In this document: positions 26,656 through 34,882 of the stretch, piece by piece | How the letters are laid out: every line of letters begins with the position of its first letter | How positions within the stretch are numbered: the stretch's first letter is position 1 | Source: Pontibacter flavimaris | Lineage (GTDB): Bacteria; Bacteroidota; Bacteroidia; Cytophagales; Hymenobacteraceae | NCBI RefSeq assembly: GCF_001907195.1 | Contig: NZ_LVWA01000005.1 | Location: 868,001-932,000 of the forward strand | Direction of reading: 5' to 3' | Length of the DNA: 64,000 bases | Made by a program: the position numbers and the translations under genes | The notes under the pieces: generated by a model | Told to the model about the DNA's origin: nothing | Databases searched by the model: none | Seen by the model: only the letters and a program-made list of their open reading frames with translations

Positions 26656-27129
26656 TTAAATACCCCAACTTTCGTACTTGATAAACTTAAACTGCTTTTT
26701 CTGCTGGTCAAAAGAATAGATTGCTCGACCACCCCCAGAATTTATCAGCCGTATTTCTCCTTTCTCTTTTTTAGCACCTAAAGGCAAGATTGACACATCA
26801 AACTGACCGTTATGAAATTTTAGAGGAAAAAGGTAATGGTAAATAATCCCATCATTTCTATTGAGGATTTCACTAAGCTCACCTTCGCTTTCTTTGACTA
26901 TTTTGATAACTGTATTCCCCACTTTTGTCATCAGACTATCAGTAACTACTTCGGGTTGATTGCTCAAATAAAGTGTGTCACATTTTACCGTACTTTTTTC
27001 AAGATGCTTGACATACTGAATCAGAGCGTTATTGTAGATGTTGCTCTGCCCTTTTACTTCTGTTGAATTAATGCTCTGCCCCACTGTTAGGAATGGTATC
27101 AGAAGTAGTAAGGTCAGAAGCTTTACCAT
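26656..27129 (-). CDS. AT-rich exported orphan protein
   Basis: 157 residues with a signal peptide (MVKLLTLLLLIPFLTVGQS, cut about residue 19). The mature part has no motif I recognise; mixed alpha/beta composition with a conserved-looking LINSGGGRAIYSFD stretch near the C terminus. Base composition is clearly more AT-rich than most neighbours. It lies in the same orientation as the gene at 26000 and between attC-like sites, as a cassette would. Function unknown. Confidence 0.7.
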   Translation of the reverse strand: MVKLLTLLLLIPFLTVGQSINSTEVKGQSNIYNNALIQYVKHLEKSTVKCDTLYLSNQPEVVTDSLMTKVGNTVIKIVKESEGELSEILNRNDGIIYHYLFPLKFHNGQFDVSILPLGAKKEKGEIRLINSGGGRAIYSFDQQKKQFKFIKYESWGI

Positions 27130-27151
27130 TTTTTCTTTTTATAAATTAATA

Positions 27152-27210
27152 TCGCCGCCAACTACAGTATAAACGACAACCTACGTTTATCTGCACTATG
27201 TGCGGAAGTT
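27152..27210. repeat. attC-like imperfect palindrome, site 3
   Basis: CGCCGCCAACTACAGT, arms ATAAACG and CGTTTAT around ACAACCTA, then CTATGTGCGGAAGTTGC. Matches the outer parts of site 2 (CGCCAAC at one end, TATGTGCGG at the other). Confidence 0.4.
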
Positions 27211-27346
27211 GCTTTATATTCTATATCCAAGATAAGTATAAATTCATACTATCCTATACTGTCTCTGTGGGGTTCTTTTAGTTAAAGGTCAGGTAAATAG
27301 CGGTGTAAATATAACCGTAAGTTGGCGGATGAAGTAAAAGACAGGT

Positions 27347-27910
27347 ATGCTATCTACTAAGAGCCCAACCAAAGAAGAACTGGCCGCCGCCTCCGGAAAA
27401 ACTGTACCCGACCTTATTGCCCCGGATTTAAAAGTGCTTTTCTGCGGTATCAACCCCGGCCTGTATACTGCCATAAAAGGCCATCACTTTGCCCGGCCAG
27501 GCAACCGCTTCTGGCCCACGCTGCATGCCGCCGGCTTTACCCCAGCTAAATACCAACCGCACCAGGAGAGCGATTTGCTGCAACTGGGCTATGGCATAAC
27601 CAATGTGGTAGGCAGGGCCACCGCCAGCGCAGCAGAACTGAGCAAGGCCGAGTTGATTGAGGGAGGCATTACACTGGTGGAGAAGGTGATCTTATACCAG
27701 CCGCAAGTGCTGGCGCTGCTGGGCCTCAGCGCTTACCGCGTGGCCTTCGGCAAGGCTACTGCCGCCATAGGCCTGCAGGAGCAAACCATAGGGCAGACCA
27801 GGTTGTGGGTGCTTCCGAACCCGAGCGGGCTGAACGCGCATTTCCCCCCGAAAAAGCTGGCTGCCATATACCACGAGCTCCACGAATATGTGGCGCAGCC
27901 CGAGGGCTAG
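27347..27910 (+). CDS. mug: G/U mismatch-specific DNA glycosylase (MUG/TDG family)
   Basis: 187 residues. Family-2 uracil-DNA glycosylase motifs are present: LFCGINPGLYTA (about 35-46, the GINPG water-activating motif) and LPNPSGLNAHF (about 158-168, the wedge motif). It removes uracil or 3,N4-ethenocytosine opposite guanine in base-excision repair. Monocistronic; the gene is GC-rich and ordinary for this genome, unlike the orphans next to it. Confidence 0.92.
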   Translation: MLSTKSPTKEELAAASGKTVPDLIAPDLKVLFCGINPGLYTAIKGHHFARPGNRFWPTLHAAGFTPAKYQPHQESDLLQLGYGITNVVGRATASAAELSKAELIEGGITLVEKVILYQPQVLALLGLSAYRVAFGKATAAIGLQEQTIGQTRLWVLPNPSGLNAHFPPKKLAAIYHELHEYVAQPEG

Positions 27911-27969
27911 AAGTGAAGTATAAAGTATAAAGTAGGCTGGCAATGCAATAGCCTAAACAGCAGGACAGC

Positions 27970-28593
27970 TTATTTTTTATAGGGAGAGAGCTTGCCGTCA
28001 TCATCTACCAGAAAGGCTTTCTCTGCCTCCTTCAGTATGGCTTCCTTGCTATCGGAGTATGCCTCCACAATTCGGAATTTCCTGGGCCGGTAATGGCTGG
28101 CGATACGGCGGAGCTTTTCTTCTTCTTTGCAGGCTTCGCCCACTACCTTGTAGGTGCTGCCTTCATACTTCACTTCCGTTCCGGCAAAGCCATCCACCGG
28201 GAAATGCCTGAAAAGCGGCTTCACGTATAGCTCCAGGCCACCGGTGGCGCAGAAAAGCTGCACGCCTTCCTTGCGCATCTTCTCAAAGTGCTGCCTCAAT
28301 TCTTTGTTAAAGTTCTCTGGATACTCCTGCTCCCAAAACTCCTTTGCCAGCTTTTCAACCTGTTCGGGCGGCAGCTTGTCGAGGTAGTTAAAGAAGTTCT
28401 CCTTAAACTCGGTCTGGCGCATCCGGTTCAGCTTCTTTAACAATTTAAAGTAAGCCATCTCAAAAATATACTTAATCCGTTTTGGCCGCTTGCTCACCAC
28501 AAATTTGTAGAATTCATCCTTCGAGCTCTTGTTGTAAAAAGTGCCGTTCAGGTCGAAAACGATCAGCTTTATCTCTTCCCCGCTGTCAGCCAT
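27970..28593 (-). CDS. HAD-superfamily hydrolase-like protein
   Basis: 207 residues. Motif I is IVFDLNGTFYN (about 11-21): the nucleophile Asp is there but the usual second Asp (DxD) is Asn. The downstream order fits a HAD: a helical cap, LFCATGG (motif II Thr, about 116-122), a Lys-rich region, and AEKAFLVDDDGKLSP (motif IV acidic pair). DxN variants are less active as phosphatases or use other chemistry, so the activity is uncertain. It most resembles HAD-IB phosphoserine phosphatase-like proteins. Cytoplasmic. Confidence 0.75.
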   Translation of the reverse strand: MADSGEEIKLIVFDLNGTFYNKSSKDEFYKFVVSKRPKRIKYIFEMAYFKLLKKLNRMRQTEFKENFFNYLDKLPPEQVEKLAKEFWEQEYPENFNKELRQHFEKMRKEGVQLFCATGGLELYVKPLFRHFPVDGFAGTEVKYEGSTYKVVGEACKEEEKLRRIASHYRPRKFRIVEAYSDSKEAILKEAEKAFLVDDDGKLSPYKK

Positions 28594-28788
28594 TATACTT
28601 TGTGTTTCTAGTGAAGTAGGTATACGTAAGGCAGCAGGAGCAGAAACGCCCTTTTACCGGATTTTTGCTTGTGATCGGAGAGAGCCAGCCACCAAAGTCT
28701 GGAGTAAGGCGAGACAGTACCGGCAGCATAAGGCCTAAAAAGAAGGGAGAGGCTTATTGTGGAAGAGGTATAAATTGAGGAGCAGTTT

Positions 28789-28840
28789 AAAAAGACAGGG
28801 CAGCCTGCGCATGTTTCAGCGCAGGCTGCCCTGTCTTTTT
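28789..28840 (-). terminator. Strong bidirectional terminator
   Basis: AAAAAGACAGGGCAGCCTGC plus GC (28789-28810) pairs perfectly with 28819-28840 (8-base loop), giving a 22-base stem with an A/T-run on both ends. It ends the small lipoprotein gene (stop 28858, minus strand). Confidence 0.85.
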
Positions 28841-28857
28841 GAATCTTACTATACTTG

Positions 28858-29076
28858 TTAATTACCCGTGGTGTCTGTATCGATGGTCTCGGTTTCGGTA
28901 TCTATGGTCGTATCAATATCACGTGTTGTTCTTTCAACCTCAATCTCAGAAACGGTGGTGTCTGTGTCGATGACAGTACCGTCCGCTTCCTCGTTGGTTA
29001 CGCCATCGTTGCCCCCGCAGGAGTAAAGGCCCATAGAACCGACAGCTATTGCACATGCAAATATTATCTTTTTCAT
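28858..29076 (-). CDS. Small Thr/Asp-rich lipoprotein
   Basis: 72 residues: lipoprotein signal with lipobox LYSC (Cys20), then GGNDG and a low-complexity tail of DTDTT/TDTET repeats. The mature chain is very acidic and probably disordered on the periplasmic or outer face. A strong terminator follows the stop. No homologous function known. Confidence 0.7.
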   Translation of the reverse strand: MKKIIFACAIAVGSMGLYSCGGNDGVTNEEADGTVIDTDTTVSEIEVERTTRDIDTTIDTETETIDTDTTGN

Positions 29077-29320
29077 ATTAGTTTTATTTAATTTATACTT
29101 CTGGTAAACAATTGATAATGAATATCTGATTTACTCAAAAATTTATACTTAATGTAGTTTTTACGAGTCAGAGCAAGGAAAAGATACTTTTACGCTTCTT
29201 CATGACATTGTCCTAGGTTTGACTACTTGCCTCACTGACGCAGAAAAGCCAGTACGATTAAAAGCCTGATGCGGAAGTATAATGCACGACCGCACCAGGT
29301 TTTTATGCATCCTGGGAAAC

Positions 29321-30892
29321 TTATTCCTGCGCCTGCTTGCGCAGCACCTTGCCTGCCCGCTCTTCCGTAAATCGCTCGCCCTCCTTTACCACCTTGCCGC
29401 CGATCAGCACATACTGAAAGCCGGTGGCCAGCTGGTCTGGCTTTGCGTAGGTGGCGTTTTCCTTTACTTCGGCTGGGTTAAACACGAGCAGATCGGCCTT
29501 GTAACCGGGCTTTAGCAGGCCGCGCTTTTGCAAGCCTATCGTTTCGGCAGGCAGGCCGGTCATCTTTCTCACGGCCTCCTCCAGCGTCAGCACTTTCTTG
29601 CCCAGCACATAGGTCTCAATCACCTTGGCGAAGGAACCGTACCCCCGGGGGTGGTGCATGCTGGGGCTGCCGTCAGACCCGATCATCACGTAAGGGTCCA
29701 GCAGCAGGCCCTCCTGCAGTTCCTCATCCATGATGAAGTAGGCGCCGCTGGCACCGTAGGGGCCAATGTTGTCCACCAGCACGTCCTCAAAGGGCTTATT
29801 TAGCTCCTTAGCAATCTGCGCCAGGTTCTTGCCGGTATAGCGGCCGGTGCCGATCAGCGTTGCCTCCGGACCATTGCGCTGCATCACCTTGTTGCGCATA
29901 TACGTTCTCAATTCCTCTCCCCGCGTTTTCAGCACCTCCTTGTAATCGTGCGGCGATTTGGCCCAGTCCGGGAAAAGTATGGCGATGCCGGTAAAGCTGG
30001 CCGTGTAAGGGTAGAAATCGGCTGTTACCTTGGTGCCGCTCTGGCGAGCACTGTCGAGCACCTGCAGCACCTGGCGCGCCCGCTCTTTGCCCTTGCCGTA
30101 CACCACTTTTATGTGCGATACATGCACAGGGCAGTACTCCCCCTGCGCCAGCAGCTCCCTGATGGAGGCTTCTACCAGCGCGTCGTCCTCGTTGCGCATG
30201 TGGCTCATCACCAAGCCTTTTTTAGCGCCCACCACTTTGGCCAGCCGGTTCAGTTCGTTGCTGGTGGCGTAGTAGCCCGGGTTATACTCCAGGCCGGTGG
30301 TAAGGCCGAAGCAGCCGGCATCCATGGCGTCGGCTACCAGGTCTTCCATGGCTTTCAGGTGCTCCTCGGCGGGCTGCTTCTCATACATCGCCCCGGATAA
30401 AACGCGCAGGGAGTTGTGGCCGGCAAACATGGCAATGTTCACGCCCGGCCGGGCCGTATCCACCGAGTCCATCCAGGCACCCATGTCTTTGTTGTTGTGG
30501 CTGAAACCGTCCTGACCCAGGCAGATGGTGGTGACGCCCATGGCCAGGAAATTCCGGAACTCGGGCTCCTTCAGCGGGTCGCCGTGGGCGTGGGCATCAA
30601 TAAAGCCAGGCGTTACCACCATGCCTTCCGCCGGTATGGTTTTTAAGGCCTTGTAGGTGATAGTGGTGTCGCTGTCTATCAGAGCGATGGTGTCCTGGCC
30701 GATGAGCACGTTGGCTATAAAAGGAGCGGAGCCGCTTCCGTCTACCACGGTGGCTTTCTCCAGCAGCAGGTCGTAGGTCAGGTTGCGAGCTTCGTTCTCC
30801 TGCTCCTGCTGGCTAGCGCTTTGGCAGGCGGCGAAAAGTGACGCGGCTACCAGCGCGGGGAAGAATCTGATAAGGGATTTATACGTTGCCAT
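29321..30892 (-). CDS. N-acyl-D-amino-acid deacylase family amidohydrolase, lipoprotein
   Basis: 523 residues. Lipoprotein signal with lipobox FAAC (Cys23). D-aminoacylase/amidohydrolase features: TPGFIDAHAHGDP (metal-binding HxH, about 96-107), TTGLEYNPGYYA (about 200-210), MSHMRNEDD, HVSHIKV, and MIGSDGSPSMHHPRGYG near 390-405. These enzymes hydrolyse N-acyl-D-amino acids or related peptidic amides using one or two zinc ions. The signal places it in the periplasm or on the outer membrane, suggesting peptidoglycan or peptide salvage. Monocistronic. Confidence 0.9.
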   Translation of the reverse strand: MATYKSLIRFFPALVAASLFAACQSASQQEQENEARNLTYDLLLEKATVVDGSGSAPFIANVLIGQDTIALIDSDTTITYKALKTIPAEGMVVTPGFIDAHAHGDPLKEPEFRNFLAMGVTTICLGQDGFSHNNKDMGAWMDSVDTARPGVNIAMFAGHNSLRVLSGAMYEKQPAEEHLKAMEDLVADAMDAGCFGLTTGLEYNPGYYATSNELNRLAKVVGAKKGLVMSHMRNEDDALVEASIRELLAQGEYCPVHVSHIKVVYGKGKERARQVLQVLDSARQSGTKVTADFYPYTASFTGIAILFPDWAKSPHDYKEVLKTRGEELRTYMRNKVMQRNGPEATLIGTGRYTGKNLAQIAKELNKPFEDVLVDNIGPYGASGAYFIMDEELQEGLLLDPYVMIGSDGSPSMHHPRGYGSFAKVIETYVLGKKVLTLEEAVRKMTGLPAETIGLQKRGLLKPGYKADLLVFNPAEVKENATYAKPDQLATGFQYVLIGGKVVKEGERFTEERAGKVLRKQAQE

Positions 30893-31022
30893 AGATGGTG
30901 GTTATACTTTGCTGCAGCAGGTTCTCCGGTGATTTCTCCGACCCGACATGCCTCAGCCCATAAAATAAGGTATAAGGTACGGATAAGTATGGAAAGTAAG
31001 CAAGGTCTATACTTTGTCCGGA

Positions 31023-31811
31023 TCAGAAAGCTATAAAATTCGGGTTCAGCAGGCTGGGTTTGTTGTAATCCAGTTCGTGCTGCAGGTTTTGTTGGTAAAT
31101 TTCTCTGTTCAGCGCGTTAAGGATGGCGTGCGCGGCGGCGGTGTCCCACTCCATGGTAGGGGCGAAGCGGGGGTAGAGATCGGCCTTGCCCTCAGCCAGG
31201 AGCATGAACTTGAGCGAGCTGCCCATGCTGCTGATGCTGGCATCCGGAAAGCGCTGTATGAATTCCGCTGTTTCGGGGCTTTGGTGGGTGCGGGAGGCGA
31301 TAATGGTGAGTTTTGATAGCTGCTGCAGTTCCTGCCATGTCCGCCTTTTCGGTAGCGGCATCAGCGGTGTTTTCTCTCCCCCGACCTCCTTAAAAACGCC
31401 GGTTGCAACCGAACCAAAGTATAAATCCCCCAGCACCGGGGCGTAAACAATGCCAGCTACCGGTTTGTTCTGGTGCATCAGGGCAATGTTGACGGTAAAC
31501 TCGCCGTTGCGTTTCAGAAACTCTTTCGTGCCATCCAGCGGGTCCACGAGCCAGTACCAAGGCCACTGCTGCCGTTCTTCAAAAGTTGTCTGCGCGCCTT
31601 CCTCCGAGAGTATGGGCAAGCCTGTTTCCGTCAAATAGTTGCTGATGATAGTGTGTGCGGCACGGTCGGCTTGGGTCAGGGGGGAGTCGTCGGCTTTTAT
31701 ACTTACATCAATACTCCCGGAAGTATACACTTGCATGATGGCGCTCCCCGCTTCCAGCGCTGCCGTACGGGCTACCTGCAATAGGTCGGTTATACTTAAG
31801 TTGATATTCAT
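31023..31811 (-). CDS. cysQ: 3'(2'),5'-bisphosphate nucleotidase CysQ
   Basis: 262 residues, inositol-monophosphatase fold. Metal-site motifs: LSEEG (about 69-73), WLVDPLDGTKEFLKRNGEFTVNIALM (about 88-113) and the C-terminal WDTAAAHAIL (about 222-231). It dephosphorylates PAP, the by-product of sulfotransferases and PAPS reduction, to AMP. Its neighbours are cysC (makes PAPS) and a sulfotransferase (uses PAPS), consistent with a shared PAPS cycle. The 120-base gap to cysC contains AAGTATA motifs, so cotranscription is uncertain. Confidence 0.93.
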   Translation of the reverse strand: MNINLSITDLLQVARTAALEAGSAIMQVYTSGSIDVSIKADDSPLTQADRAAHTIISNYLTETGLPILSEEGAQTTFEERQQWPWYWLVDPLDGTKEFLKRNGEFTVNIALMHQNKPVAGIVYAPVLGDLYFGSVATGVFKEVGGEKTPLMPLPKRRTWQELQQLSKLTIIASRTHQSPETAEFIQRFPDASISSMGSSLKFMLLAEGKADLYPRFAPTMEWDTAAAHAILNALNREIYQQNLQHELDYNKPSLLNPNFIAF

Positions 31812-31931
31812 CGAGATTAGGTTTTTATTAAGGGGATGAAGTATACTTTAAGAGCCAGGTTGCGATTTAGGGATGCTGTAAAAGTATAAATCAGCCTTGG
31901 CCTTTGGGGCAGCCTCAACTTAATTTTATAC

Positions 31932-32546
31932 TTACATGGCCGCTTTCATGCGCTGCGGCAGCCGTAGCTGCGGCTCCACAAAGGCAATAAGCTTCTGCAG
32001 CGAGTCGTCTATACTTTCCCGGTCGGTTCTGAGCAGCAGGTGCGGGCTTTGCGGTGCTTCGTAAGGGGCGCTGATGCCGGTGAAGTCCTTAATAAGTCCT
32101 TGCCGGGCTTTGGCGTAGAGGCCCTTGGTGTCGCGCTGCTCGCATACCTGCAGGCTGCAGTTAATATATACTTCCGTAAACCGCTCCGGCCCCACCACCT
32201 GCCTGGCCAGTTCCCTTTCCTCCCGGTAGGGCGAGATGAAGGCGCAGATCACCACCAGCCCGGCGTCCAGCATGAGCTTGGCCACTTCCGCCACCCGGCG
32301 CATGTTCTCCTTCCGGTCCTGCTTGGAAAAGCCCAGGTCGCGGCACAGGCCGTTCCGGATGTTGTCGCCATCCAATAAAAAAACCTTGTAGCCCAGGTGA
32401 AACAGGTGGTGCTCCAGCCGCAGCGCCAGCGTGCTTTTGCCCGATCCGGAGAGGCCGGTGAGCCACACCAGCCGCGGCTCCTGCTGCATCTGCATCCTAC
32501 GCTGCCCGTAGCCCACTTTGGAATTAAAGGGATAGATGTTTTTCAT
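31932..32546 (-). CDS. cysC: Adenylyl-sulfate kinase CysC
   Basis: 204 residues. P-loop GLSGSGKST (31-39), [28 protein letters not shown] (about 58-85, the APS-binding region), and [25 protein letters not shown]. It phosphorylates APS to PAPS in the cytoplasm. No sulfate adenylyltransferase (cysD/cysN) lies in the window. It diverges from the sulfotransferase gene across about 120 bases and precedes cysQ on its own strand. Confidence 0.94.
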   Translation of the reverse strand: MKNIYPFNSKVGYGQRRMQMQQEPRLVWLTGLSGSGKSTLALRLEHHLFHLGYKVFLLDGDNIRNGLCRDLGFSKQDRKENMRRVAEVAKLMLDAGLVVICAFISPYREERELARQVVGPERFTEVYINCSLQVCEQRDTKGLYAKARQGLIKDFTGISAPYEAPQSPHLLLRTDRESIDDSLQKLIAFVEPQLRLPQRMKAAM

Positions 32547-32669
32547 AGTTGTGGTTCGGTTTCACTGGCTTAAAGTATAAAACGCCCTACTTCTGCCCAC
32601 CTTGTACGGCTACAAGGCGCTAAAAGTCGTATAGCAGGCTTATCGTATACTTTTAAACCACTCATACCG

Positions 32670-33566
32670 ATGAAAATACTGCAGGGCGGGGCACCCAAAT
32701 GCGGCAATTTCTGGCTTTACCAAATCCTACAGCAGCTCCTACACCGAAGCGGCCAGCCAGTGAACAGCTTTATCCAGCGGCACCCGATATACGAACTCGC
32801 CAAAACCTGGGAACTGAACTACCCGAGCCAGGCAAGTATAGATGTGCTCGACGTGACCGATTTGCAGTACAGCTACCGCATCAGCAGCATTTTCCGGATG
32901 CCGGTGGAAAGTATAAAAAGCTACGTGGCCCAAACCGATCATGTCTGGACGCACTCGCCGGTGTGCAAGCGCAGCAGCGAGCTGTTCAGCCTGTTTGATA
33001 AGAAAGTATACATCCTCCGCGACCCCCGCGACCGTGCCATCTCGGCCTCCAAATATTATACTTCGGAGTATATGCTGAAGTACTATCCGCAGGAAGAAAC
33101 CGACGCCAAACGCTACCTGGAAAAGCATTTTGAGGAGCTGATGCTGGAGTGGGTGTGGCACGTATACGACCACCTGCGCCTGAGCGGAGAGCACAACATC
33201 CACATCGCTTTTTACGAGGGCTTTTTGCTCGATTTTCAGCGGGAGCTAACCCGGTTACTGCATTACCTGGAGGTAGATCTAAGCAGGAAGGAGCGGGCGG
33301 AGCTGCAGGAGGCTATGAGCTTCGCCACCCTCCAAAGCAAAAACCCGAAGCACTTGAAAAAGGGGCAGTCGGGCTATTGGATGGATCAGCTAACCGATGC
33401 GCAGGCGGCACAAGCCGATATGATTGCGGGCCCGCTGCTCCGTTTTCTGGGATATCCTGCCTTCAAGGGCCAGCCCATGAGTTATACTACCGAGCCGCCG
33501 CACCAGCATTTTGAGGCGTTGAAGGAAGAGATCATTACCTCGCAGCAGCCCCTGTACCAAGTATAG
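32670..33566 (+). CDS. PAPS-dependent sulfotransferase
   Basis: 298 residues. The 5'-phosphosulfate-binding loop is GGAPKCGNFWLYQIL (6-20), and the 3'-phosphate motif is YILRDPRDRAISASKYYTSE (about 113-132). The remainder is helical, as in cytosolic-type sulfotransferases, and lacks a signal peptide or membrane anchor. The acceptor cannot be told from sequence (sulfolipid, flavonoid-like, polysaccharide or small alcohol). Next to cysC and cysQ, it gives a complete route of PAPS synthesis, use and PAP removal. It ends with TAG immediately before the convergent DinB stop. Confidence 0.85.
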   Translation: MKILQGGAPKCGNFWLYQILQQLLHRSGQPVNSFIQRHPIYELAKTWELNYPSQASIDVLDVTDLQYSYRISSIFRMPVESIKSYVAQTDHVWTHSPVCKRSSELFSLFDKKVYILRDPRDRAISASKYYTSEYMLKYYPQEETDAKRYLEKHFEELMLEWVWHVYDHLRLSGEHNIHIAFYEGFLLDFQRELTRLLHYLEVDLSRKERAELQEAMSFATLQSKNPKHLKKGQSGYWMDQLTDAQAAQADMIAGPLLRFLGYPAFKGQPMSYTTEPPHQHFEALKEEIITSQQPLYQV

Positions 33567-34049
33567 CTACCAAACGCCCAGTTGCCGGCCAATCGTTTTC
33601 AGCTGCCCAATGTGGTAGCCGGTATGGTGCAGGGTTGTCATAGCGGCCCAAGACAGGGTTTTGCCGTTAGGCTGTACTTTAAACAGCTCTGTGGCCGGAT
33701 CTTTCACAAGGGAGATCATTTCTTCCAGTTCATGGGCGTAGGCATCAATGGCAGCGTTCCATTCCTGCTCGCTTTGTGGTTGGTGGTTTTCGGGCCAGTG
33801 GGCGTCGGGCCATACGTCCGTGTCCTGCTCCGGGTGTCTCATAAACTGTAGCAGTGTCTGTTGCCGTGCCCAGATATGGCCAAGCAAAACCCAGGCGGAG
33901 AAGTGAAGTCCGGCAAGTATGACACCGGCTTTTTGGTAATCGAATTCACGCAGCAGGATCACGTTAGGGGCAAAGCCGCCTTCCAGCAGCTCCACCAACT
34001 GCGCTCTCACAAGGCTGTCTATCTGTTGGGCTGTGTTTATACTTTCCAT
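33567..34049 (-). CDS. DinB family protein
   Basis: 160 residues, a four-helix bundle. The metal-binding His pattern of the DinB/YfiT fold is visible: HFSAWVLLGH (about 49-58) and TTLHHTGYHIGQLKTI (about 138-153). The family includes thiol-dependent transferases and stress-induced proteins of unknown reaction; no specific substrate can be named. Its stop abuts the sulfotransferase stop with no spacer (TAG-CTA). Confidence 0.88.
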   Translation of the reverse strand: MESINTAQQIDSLVRAQLVELLEGGFAPNVILLREFDYQKAGVILAGLHFSAWVLLGHIWARQQTLLQFMRHPEQDTDVWPDAHWPENHQPQSEQEWNAAIDAYAHELEEMISLVKDPATELFKVQPNGKTLSWAAMTTLHHTGYHIGQLKTIGRQLGVW

Positions 34050-34882
34050 TTTCGGTTCTATTGATTTATACTTTCAGCTCATCAGAAACGGTAGCAGGAG
34101 GGGTAGGGTTTGAGTGGGGAATGTGGTTGTGGCTATACTTTAGGATTTTCATACTTGCTGTTCCGGACATCCTTGTCCGGAACCAAGGCTGCTGCGGATT
34201 TCCAAATCCGCGTAAGCTATACTTTATATTTCTGCTGGCGCAAGCGTCCGCTTGTGCCTTTTTATACTTGTACATACTTTAGCCATACACCCATAGCCGC
34301 TGCTTCCTTCCACTTGACACAAGCTATCCTCGCTAGCTGCTGCTGATCCTCCAGGTTTACTTACCCATCGTTTCATTTCATACTTTGGTGCTTTCAAGCC
34401 CGAAAGGGCTCGTCCTTGGGCATCGCGCTGTGTTCCCTCCTGCGCCAGGGCGCTGCCCTTTCAGGGCACCGGATCTCACAAGGCGCTCAACCCAAGGACT
34501 GGGTATCAGGTCGATAGCCGCGGTTGTCTTGTCATCTCGACCTTTGGGAGAGATCTCTTTAGAACTCTGTATAGATCCCTCACTTCATTCGGGATGTTAG
34601 GTAGAAGAAGTAAGTATAAATTCCCCTCCTCGGAGGGTATAAGGGTGGGATTTATACTTGTAGGGACAGGTCGCGACCTGTCCGCGCAATACCAGCAGCT
34701 ACAAAACTTAAACTTTAGCTAAAGTAGTTACGGTCTCCCCTCCTTAGCCAAGTCTTGGATCCCGAACTTGTTTCGGGAGAGGGGTAGGGGTGGTTGGCCC
34801 ACATAACGAACAGCTCCCTCCCCTGTTTTTAGGGGAGGGGTGAAAGCAGAGGGCCAGGGGTGGTTGGATCCAATTCTAAAAC
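34050..34882. other. Intergenic region with mosaic repeat island 3
   Basis: 833 bases without a supported gene. Nearly all of it (34135-34875) is the third mosaic repeat island, with AAGTATA heptamers between components. Confidence 0.75.
34135..34875 (+). repeat. Mosaic interspersed repeat island, copy 3
   Basis: Same order as copy 2: GCGGATTTCCAAATCCGCG (34194-34212), GGCGCAAGCGTCCGCTTGTG (about 34236-34255), CTTCCACTTGACACAAGC, the CTTTCAAGCCCG...CAACCCAAGGACTGGG block (34390-34505), GTCATCTCGACCTTTGGGAG (34530-34549), the perfect palindrome GGACAGGTCGCGACCTGTCC (34664-34683), CGAACTTGTTTCGGGAGAGG, and CTCCCTCCCCTGTTTTTAGG (34814-34833). Confidence 0.75.
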
